A stretch of 10,909 nucleotides of DNA. It comes from DAITMV01 sp046318595. GTDB lineage: Bacteria; Pseudomonadota; Gammaproteobacteria; Burkholderiales; Burkholderiaceae_B. The notes under the pieces were generated by a model. It was not told the DNA's origin, did not search any database, and was given only the letters and a program-made list of their open reading frames with translations. The DNA lies in the NCBI GenBank assembly GCA_046318595.1, contig JBKCTV010000014.1, positions 1 to 10,909 on the forward strand, read 5' to 3'. Below are positions 5,682-10,909 of the stretch, piece after piece (position 1 is the stretch's first letter; each line of letters opens with the position of its first letter). A program made the position numbers and the translations under genes.

Positions 5682-6158
5682 ATGAGCATCGAAGGCGTGT
5701 TGAGCGAAGGGTTCGTGACGACCACGGCTGACAAGCTGGTTAACTGGACGCGCACGGGTTCTTTATGGCCGATGACTTTCGGTCTTGCTTGCTGTGCTGT
5801 CGAAATGATGCATGCTGGAGCGTCGCGCTACGACTTGGATCGTTTTGGGATTGTTTTTCGCCCGAGTCCTCGACAGTCGGATCTCATGATCGTAGCAGGT
5901 ACCCTGTGCAATAAAATGGCGCCTGCCCTGCGAAAAGTTTACGATCAGATGGCCGAGCCTCGCTGGGTTGTCTCGATGGGATCGTGTGCCAATGGTGGTG
6001 GGTATTACCATTATTCGTATTCGGTGGTGCGTGGTTGTGATCGTATCGTACCTGTGGACATTTATGTGCCGGGTTGTCCGCCAACGGCAGAGGCGTTGCT
6101 TTATGGTATTTTGCAGCTGCAAAACAAAATCAAACGAACCTCGACGATTGCGCGTTAA
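5682..6158 (+). CDS. nuoB: NADH-quinone oxidoreductase subunit B
   Basis: NuoB carries iron-sulfur cluster N2, the last electron carrier of complex I, next to the quinone pocket in the peripheral arm. The product is 158 residues. The four N2 ligands are present: the adjacent pair C37 and C38 in GLACCAVE, C102 in MGSCANGGGYYH, and C132 in VPGCPPTAEAL. ATG 5682 gives the standard N-terminus MSIEGVL. An in-frame ATG at 5628 overlaps the end of nuoA and would add 18 residues foreign to the family. The gap to nuoA is 31 bases. The Shine-Dalgarno before the ATG is weak, which is common inside this operon. The sequence is strongly betaproteobacterial in character. Confidence 0.98.
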   Translation: MSIEGVLSEGFVTTTADKLVNWTRTGSLWPMTFGLACCAVEMMHAGASRYDLDRFGIVFRPSPRQSDLMIVAGTLCNKMAPALRKVYDQMAEPRWVVSMGSCANGGGYYHYSYSVVRGCDRIVPVDIYVPGCPPTAEALLYGILQLQNKIKRTSTIAR

Positions 6159-6191
6159 TGGCCGCTTGCTCACCTTACAAAAAATTTCATC

Positions 6192-6791
6192 ATGACCGTT
6201 AAACTCGAAGCCCTCAAGGTTCACCTGGAAAGTGTGTTGGGCGATCGGTTGGTATCGATTGGGATCGCGTTGAACGAGCTAACGATTGCGGTGCGGGCGG
6301 ATGATTACCTGTGCGCGTGCATCTCACTGCGTGACGATCCTCTCTCTAGATTCGAACAATTAATTGATTTATGCGGCGTCGATTACAGCACCTACCGCAA
6401 CGAGCCATCCTCTCTGCCACGTTTTGCGGTGGTTTTGCATTTATTGTCACTGACGCATAATTGCCGTATACGGCTCCAGGTTGCTTGTGGAGATGGTGGG
6501 GTTCCCGTAGTGGCCTCGGTCACCGGCGTATGGGCGTCGGCTGGTTGGTACGAACGTGAAGCATTCGATTTGTACGGCATCGTTTTTGACGGGAATCCTG
6601 ATCTCCGTCGCATTTTGACCGATTATGGTTTCATGGGTTACCCGTTTCGCAAAGATTTTCCGGTCTCGGGTTATGTTGAAATGCGTTATGACCCGGAGCA
6701 AAAACGAGTCATTTATCAGCCAGTTACCATCGAGCAGCGGGAAATCATTCCCCGTACGGTTCGTGAGGCTGAGTACGGTGGAACCCGCTAA
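6192..6791 (+). CDS. nuoC: NADH-quinone oxidoreductase subunit C
   Basis: NuoC is the 30-kDa peripheral-arm subunit that packs against NuoD and supports the connection to the membrane arm; it carries no cofactor. The product is 199 residues. The family signature WYEREAFDLYGI lies at 119-130, followed by the LRRILTDYGF and PFRKDFPVSGYVEMRYD segments (138-167). It is a separate gene, unlike the nuoCD fusion of E. coli, which fits a betaproteobacterium. The start ATG 6192 lies 33 bases after nuoB and has no good Shine-Dalgarno, but the N-terminal length agrees with relatives. Its TAA stop shares one base with the nuoD ATG (TAATG), suggesting translational coupling. Confidence 0.97.
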   Translation: MTVKLEALKVHLESVLGDRLVSIGIALNELTIAVRADDYLCACISLRDDPLSRFEQLIDLCGVDYSTYRNEPSSLPRFAVVLHLLSLTHNCRIRLQVACGDGGVPVVASVTGVWASAGWYEREAFDLYGIVFDGNPDLRRILTDYGFMGYPFRKDFPVSGYVEMRYDPEQKRVIYQPVTIEQREIIPRTVREAEYGGTR

Positions 6792-8044
6792 TGGCTGAAA
6801 TCAAAAACTACACACTTAACTTCGGTCCCCAGCACCCCGCAGCGCACGGTGTCTTGCGCTTGGTCCTAGAACTCGATGGTGAAGTCGTGCAGCGGGCCGA
6901 CCCGCATATCGGTCTCTTACATCGTGCCACCGAAAAGCTCGCCGAGACTCGCACTTACCTGCAAAACCTTCCTTACATGGATAGGCTCGATTATGTGTCT
7001 ATGATGTGCAATGAACATGCGTACTGCATGGCGGTCGAGAAGCTGTTGCAAATAGAAATACCGTTGCGTGCGCAGTATATCCGCGTCATGTTCGACGAAA
7101 TTACCCGGATTTTGAACCACCTGCTGTGGCTGGGCGCCCACGCCCTCGACGTGGGTGCCATGGCGGTGTTTCTGTATGCATTTCGCGAACGCGAAGACTT
7201 GATGGACTGCTATGAAGCGGTTTCCGGGGCTCGTCTGCATGCCGCATATTATCGCCCCGGTGGTGTTTATCGGGATTTGCCCAGTGAAATGCCGCGTTAC
7301 CAACCGTCAAAAATCCGTTCCGCTAAAAAAATTGCAGCGCTCAACAAAAGCCGTGAGGGTTCTCTGCTCGACTTTATCCGAGCATTTACCGAGCGTTTTC
7401 CAGGGTATGTGGACGAGTACGAAACTTTATTGACCGATAACCGGATCTGGAAACAGCGCTTGGTCGGTGTCGGCGTCGTGAGCCCTGAGCGCGCCTTGTC
7501 GATGGGGTTCACTGGGCCAATGTTGCGTGGTTCGGGAATTGCTTGGGATCTTCGTAAAAAGCAGCCTTACGATGTGTACGATAAGTTAAGTTTTGAAATT
7601 CCGGTTGGTAAAAACGGCGATTGTTATGACCGCTACTTGGTTCGTATTGAAGAAATGCGTCAGTCCAACCGCTTGATTCGGCAATGCATCAATTGGCTGG
7701 AGGCCAACCCGGGACCAGTGATGGTTGACAATCACAAAATCGCACCGCCCGAGCGCGTCAGAATGAAGTCGGACATGGAAAGTTTGATCCATCACTTCAA
7801 GCTTTTCAGTGAAGGCATGCGTGTGCCCGAAGGGCAGGCGTATAGTGCGGTTGAGCATCCGAAAGGCGAATTCGGTATTTATATTATTTCGGATGGAGCG
7901 AATAAGCCTTATCGCTTAAAAATTCGCGCAGCTGGTTATCCGCATTTGCAGTCCTTAAACGAAATGGCGCGCGGCCATATGATTGCCGACGTGGTGACGA
8001 TTATTGGCACGCAGGATATCGTGTTTGGTGAGATTGACCGTTGA
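6791..8044 (+). CDS. nuoD: NADH-quinone oxidoreductase subunit D
   Basis: NuoD is the 49-kDa peripheral subunit, related to the large subunit of NiFe hydrogenases, and forms most of the quinone-reduction site with NuoB. The product is 417 residues, a full-length match to the family. The quinone-contacting residues are present: H19 in QHPAAHG and Y68 in RLDYVS, equivalent to His38 and Tyr87 of the Thermus subunit. Other signatures are HIGLLHR (39-45), the ALDVGAMAVFLYAFRERE region, ETLLTDNRIWKQRLVG, and the C-terminal ARGHMIADVVTIIGTQDIVFGEIDR segment, which is nearly invariant in the family. The hydrogenase-type metal-binding cysteines are absent, as expected. Two cysteines near residues 73 and 79 replace more usual hydrophobic residues and look harmless. 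nuoE starts 19 bases downstream. Confidence 0.98.
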   Translation: MAEIKNYTLNFGPQHPAAHGVLRLVLELDGEVVQRADPHIGLLHRATEKLAETRTYLQNLPYMDRLDYVSMMCNEHAYCMAVEKLLQIEIPLRAQYIRVMFDEITRILNHLLWLGAHALDVGAMAVFLYAFREREDLMDCYEAVSGARLHAAYYRPGGVYRDLPSEMPRYQPSKIRSAKKIAALNKSREGSLLDFIRAFTERFPGYVDEYETLLTDNRIWKQRLVGVGVVSPERALSMGFTGPMLRGSGIAWDLRKKQPYDVYDKLSFEIPVGKNGDCYDRYLVRIEEMRQSNRLIRQCINWLEANPGPVMVDNHKIAPPERVRMKSDMESLIHHFKLFSEGMRVPEGQAYSAVEHPKGEFGIYIISDGANKPYRLKIRAAGYPHLQSLNEMARGHMIADVVTIIGTQDIVFGEIDR

Positions 8045-8063
8045 TGATGATTCGAGTTCAACC

Positions 8064-8540
8064 ATGTTAAGTGCTGAGGCTTACCGTTCAATCGATCGTG
8101 AGGTCGACAAATATCCCGTTGAGCAGAAGCAGTCTGCCGTCATGGCTGCGTTACGGATTGCGCAGAGTGAGTTCGGTTGGTTGTCGGCCGAGACTATCGA
8201 TCATGTGGCTGCCTATCTCGACATGCCGTCAATCGCCGTATACGAAGTGGCCACCTTTTACAATATGTACGACCTCAAGCCGGTCGGAAAGTACAAAATC
8301 ACGGTTTGTACGAACCTACCGTGTGCATTATCGGGCGGCGTCGAGGCGGCCGAGTATGTAAAAGCCAAATTGAATATTGGTTTCAATCAAACTACATCCG
8401 ATGGCCGATTTACGCTGAAGGAGGGTGAGTGTCTAGGGGCTTGTGGCGACGCCCCGGTGCTGCTGGTCAATAACCATCGCATGTGCAGTTTCATGTCCAA
8501 GCAGAAGCTCGATGAGCTTCTGGAGGCGTTAAAGCCATGA
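8064..8540 (+). CDS. nuoE: NADH-quinone oxidoreductase subunit E
   Basis: NuoE is the 24-kDa thioredoxin-fold subunit of the NADH dehydrogenase module and holds the [2Fe-2S] cluster N1a beside the FMN of NuoF. The product is 158 residues. The four ligands are present: C82 and C87 in CTNLPC, and C123 and C127 in ECLGAC. The helical N-terminal region includes EVATFYNMYD (61-70). ATG 8064 gives MLSAEAYRSID, the family-type start; an in-frame ATG at 8004 lies inside nuoD and is rejected. The ATG lies 19 bases after the nuoD stop and has only a weak Shine-Dalgarno. Its TGA overlaps the nuoF ATG as ATGA, which supports coupled translation of two subunits that assemble together. Confidence 0.98.
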   Translation: MLSAEAYRSIDREVDKYPVEQKQSAVMAALRIAQSEFGWLSAETIDHVAAYLDMPSIAVYEVATFYNMYDLKPVGKYKITVCTNLPCALSGGVEAAEYVKAKLNIGFNQTTSDGRFTLKEGECLGACGDAPVLLVNNHRMCSFMSKQKLDELLEALKP

Positions 8541-9832
8541 CATCTTTGCATAATAAACACATCACTCCTGTGATTCTCGCTGGCTTGAACGGCTCGAACT
8601 GGCATCTGGCCGATTACGAGTCCCGCGGTGGTTATCGGGCCCTACGGAAGATTTTGACCGAAGGTGTGACGCCGGAAGCAGTCATTGCCGAAATCAAAAA
8701 GTCGTCTTTGCGCGGGCGCGGTGGCGCAGGGTTTCCGACCGGCTTGAAGTGGAGTTTCATGCCGCGGCAGTTCCCGGGGCAAAAATACCTCGTTTGCAAT
8801 TCCGACGAAGGTGAACCTGGTACATTTAAAGACCGCGACATTTTGCGCTACAACCCGCACTCGGTCATCGAAGGCATGGCTATTGCGGCGTATGCCATGG
8901 GTATCACAGTGGGTTATAACTACATCCACGGCGAAATCTGGGAAGTTTACGAACGCTTCGAAGCGGCGCTCGAAGAGGCGCGAGAAGCTGGCTACCTCGG
9001 CGACGCCATTCTGGGTTCTGCATTTTCGTTTCAACTCCATGCCCATCAAGGTTATGGCGCTTACATCTGCGGTGAAGAAACCGCTTTGCTCGAATCACTC
9101 GAAGGCAAAAAAGGCCAGCCGCGCTTCAAACCGCCGTTTCCTGCGTCGTATGGTTTATATGGCAAACCTACGACGATTAATAATACCGAAACCTTTGCCG
9201 CCGTGCCTTTCATTATCACGCAGGGTGGCGACTGGTTCTTGAGTCTGGGCAAACCGAACAACGGTGGTACCAAAATATTTTCCATTTCCGGTGATGTGGC
9301 TCAACCCGGCAATTACGAGGTGCCGCTGGGGACGCCATTCGCTCGTCTGCTCGAACTCGCCGGTGGCATGCGCGAAGGCCGCGCTTGTAAGGCTGTCATT
9401 CCGGGCGGGTCTTCCGCACCGGTGATCCCTGGTGAAGTTATGTTGCAGACCGACCTTGACTACGATTCGATCGCTAAAGCCGGTTCGATGTTGGGCTCAG
9501 GCGCCGTTATCGTCATGAACGATACGCGATGTATGGTTAAATCTCTTCAGCGGTTGTCGTACTTTTATTACGAAGAAAGCTGTGGTCAGTGCACGCCGTG
9601 CAGGGAGGGCACGGGTTGGCTTTATCGGATCGTCGATCGCATCGAGCGCGGGTTGGGGCGTCCCGAGGATCTCGATATGTTGAACGATATCGCCGATAAT
9701 ATCCAAGGGCGGACCATCTGCGCGTTGGGCGATGCTGCCGCTATGCCGGTGCGTGCCTTCGTTAAAAATTTCCGGTACGAATTTGCCTATCATATCGAGC
9801 ACAAGCATTGCCTTGTGCCGACGTACGTATAA
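8537..9832 (+). CDS. nuoF: NADH-quinone oxidoreductase subunit F
   Basis: NuoF is the 51-kDa subunit that binds NADH and FMN and holds [4Fe-4S] cluster N3, so it is the electron entry point of complex I. The product is 431 residues, full length. The glycine-rich nucleotide and flavin site RGRGGAGFPTG is at 59-69, and the second conserved site GAYICGEETALLESLEG is at 174-190. The cluster ligands are C349, C352 and C355 in SCGQCTPC and C395 in TICALGD. The ATG is embedded in the nuoE stop (ATGA, 8537-8540), with GGAGG at 8522-8526 and purine-rich bases just upstream. nuoG begins 15 bases after its TAA. Nothing suggests a soluble hydrogenase or formate dehydrogenase homologue; the operon context fixes it as NuoF. 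Confidence 0.98.
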   Translation: MTSLHNKHITPVILAGLNGSNWHLADYESRGGYRALRKILTEGVTPEAVIAEIKKSSLRGRGGAGFPTGLKWSFMPRQFPGQKYLVCNSDEGEPGTFKDRDILRYNPHSVIEGMAIAAYAMGITVGYNYIHGEIWEVYERFEAALEEAREAGYLGDAILGSAFSFQLHAHQGYGAYICGEETALLESLEGKKGQPRFKPPFPASYGLYGKPTTINNTETFAAVPFIITQGGDWFLSLGKPNNGGTKIFSISGDVAQPGNYEVPLGTPFARLLELAGGMREGRACKAVIPGGSSAPVIPGEVMLQTDLDYDSIAKAGSMLGSGAVIVMNDTRCMVKSLQRLSYFYYEESCGQCTPCREGTGWLYRIVDRIERGLGRPEDLDMLNDIADNIQGRTICALGDAAAMPVRAFVKNFRYEFAYHIEHKHCLVPTYV

Positions 9833-9847
9833 AGTGCTAAAACGATC

Positions 9848-10909
9848 ATGATCGAAGTCGAAATCGATGGTATAAAAGTTGAAGTGCCCGAAGGCAGTAT
9901 GGTCATGGAGGCGACCAGCCGCGCTGGCAAATATGTACCGCATTTTTGTTATCACAAGAAATTGTCGATTGCCGCCAATTGCCGCATGTGCCTGGTAGAT
10001 GTCGAAAAAGCCCCGAAGCCTTTGCCCGCTTGTGCAACACCGGTCACGCCGGGCATGATCGTTCGCACGTCGTCGAATAAAGCCATCGCTGCGCAAAAAG
10101 GCGTGATGGAGTTTTTGTTGATCAACCATCCGCTCGATTGCCCGATCTGCGATCAGGGCGGCGAGTGTCAGTTACAGGATCTCGCGGTCGGTTACGGTGC
10201 TAGCAACTCCCGTTATGCCGAAGAAAAACGCGTTGTTTTTTATAAAGAAGTTGGTCCGTTGATTTCAGCGCGGGACATGGCCCGTTGCATTCACTGCACG
10301 CGTTGCGTTCGTTTTGGTCAGGAAATCGCGGGGGTCATGGAATTGGGGATGATCGGGCGCGGTGAACACTCCGAAATCGTTTCTTTCGTCGGCAAAACGG
10401 TCGATTCAGAACTATCCGGCAATATGATAGACGTTTGCCCAGTGGGGGCGCTTACTTCCAAACCTTTCCGTTATCAGGCGCGAACCTGGGAACTGGCGCG
10501 GCGCCGATCGATTGCGCCACATGACAGTCTGGGCTCAAACATCATCGTTCAGGTGAAGGGCGATAAGGTTTTGCGGGTTCTGCCAGCCGAGAACGAAAGC
10601 ATCAACGAATGCTGGCTTAGCGACAAAGACCGATTTTCGTATGAAGGTCTGTTTTCGCCGGATCGGGTGACGAAACCGCTCCTTAAACGGGACGACGAGT
10701 GGGTCGAGGCCGATTGGGAAACGGTGCTGAGTTTGGTTGCAACAGGATTGAAAGACACTGCTCAGCAATACGGTGCATCTGCGATTGGTATGTTGGCATC
10801 GCCGCATTCGACGCTCGAGGAGCTGGCCTTGGCCGCAGATCTCGTGCGCGGACTTGGGTCTGATAATATCGATAGCCGTTTGCGGCAAACCGATTTTTCG
10901 GCCGACGGC
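9848..10909 (+). CDS. nuoG: NADH-quinone oxidoreductase subunit G (3' truncated by window)
   Basis: NuoG is the large 75-kDa subunit that passes electrons from NuoF towards NuoI through several iron-sulfur clusters. The 354 codons from ATG 9848 to the window edge are open; the rest (full length is usually 700-900 residues) lies outside. The N-terminal ferredoxin-like domain has N1b ligands C34, C45, C48 and C62. The His-Cys cluster has H94, C98, C101 and C107 in NHPLDCPICDQGGEC. The next [4Fe-4S] cluster has C147, C150, C153 and C197. A molybdopterin-oxidoreductase-like domain begins around 220, with INECWLSDKDRFSYEGL at 252-268. The extra cysteines that bind cluster N7 in E. coli and Thermus are absent (SIAPHDSLGSN at 221-231), as in most species. 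The start is 15 bases after nuoF. Confidence 0.97.
   Translation, partial: MIEVEIDGIKVEVPEGSMVMEATSRAGKYVPHFCYHKKLSIAANCRMCLVDVEKAPKPLPACATPVTPGMIVRTSSNKAIAAQKGVMEFLLINHPLDCPICDQGGECQLQDLAVGYGASNSRYAEEKRVVFYKEVGPLISARDMARCIHCTRCVRFGQEIAGVMELGMIGRGEHSEIVSFVGKTVDSELSGNMIDVCPVGALTSKPFRYQARTWELARRRSIAPHDSLGSNIIVQVKGDKVLRVLPAENESINECWLSDKDRFSYEGLFSPDRVTKPLLKRDDEWVEADWETVLSLVATGLKDTAQQYGASAIGMLASPHSTLEELALAADLVRGLGSDNIDSRLRQTDFSADG

Noticed and set aside
9497..10129. Minus-strand frame of 210 codons spanning nuoF and nuoG
   Set aside because: It is antisense to two intact complex I genes whose cofactor ligands are all present, with no sign of an independent protein.

Overview
This window is a housekeeping stretch of a bacterial chromosome with every gene on the plus strand. 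Three things point to a betaproteobacterium, most likely of the Burkholderiales: the gene order rpsO-pnp-(quinone oxidoreductase)-tpiA-secG-tRNA-Leu-nuoABCDEFG; separate nuoC and nuoD genes rather than a nuoCD fusion; and NuoB, NuoD and PNPase sequences that closely resemble Burkholderia-type proteins as I remember them. Base composition looks near half G+C by eye, lower than in free-living Burkholderia, so a host-associated or otherwise AT-shifted lineage is possible. I cannot name the species.

Layout. Bases 1-53 are the 3' end of a 5S rRNA gene, so an rRNA operon ends at the left edge. About 310 bases follow without a convincing gene. They hold a GC-rich hairpin (90-119) and, near the right end, a strong sigma-70-type promoter (268-296) serving rpsO. 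rpsO (ribosomal protein S15) is followed by an intrinsic terminator and a short leader with a second hairpin. Then comes pnp (polynucleotide phosphorylase), read from a GTG start. A zinc-independent MDR-family quinone oxidoreductase follows, and tpiA (triosephosphate isomerase) begins two bases after it. secG (translocase subunit) and a tRNA-Leu(GAG) gene follow closely.

From 5291 to the right edge runs the front half of the respiratory complex I operon: nuoA, B, C, D, E, F and the first 354 codons of nuoG. The gaps are 0-33 bases, with a TAATG overlap (nuoC/nuoD) and an ATGA overlap (nuoE/nuoF). The cluster ligands expected in NuoB, E, F and G are all present. The absence of the optional N7 cluster in NuoG is the usual state in most bacteria.

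How the genes work together. S15 and PNPase link translation with RNA turnover. TpiA serves glycolysis, SecG serves protein export, and the Nuo proteins form the NADH-oxidising and quinone-reducing arm of complex I. I found no mobile element, CRISPR array, toxin-antitoxin pair, phage gene or defence module, and nothing that looks like an undescribed system. The points worth a second look are at the level of expression: leader hairpins, a repeated Shine-Dalgarno-like motif before rpsO, GTG starts with out-of-frame ATGs beside them at pnp and nuoA, and a G-quadruplex-capable tract early in nuoA.
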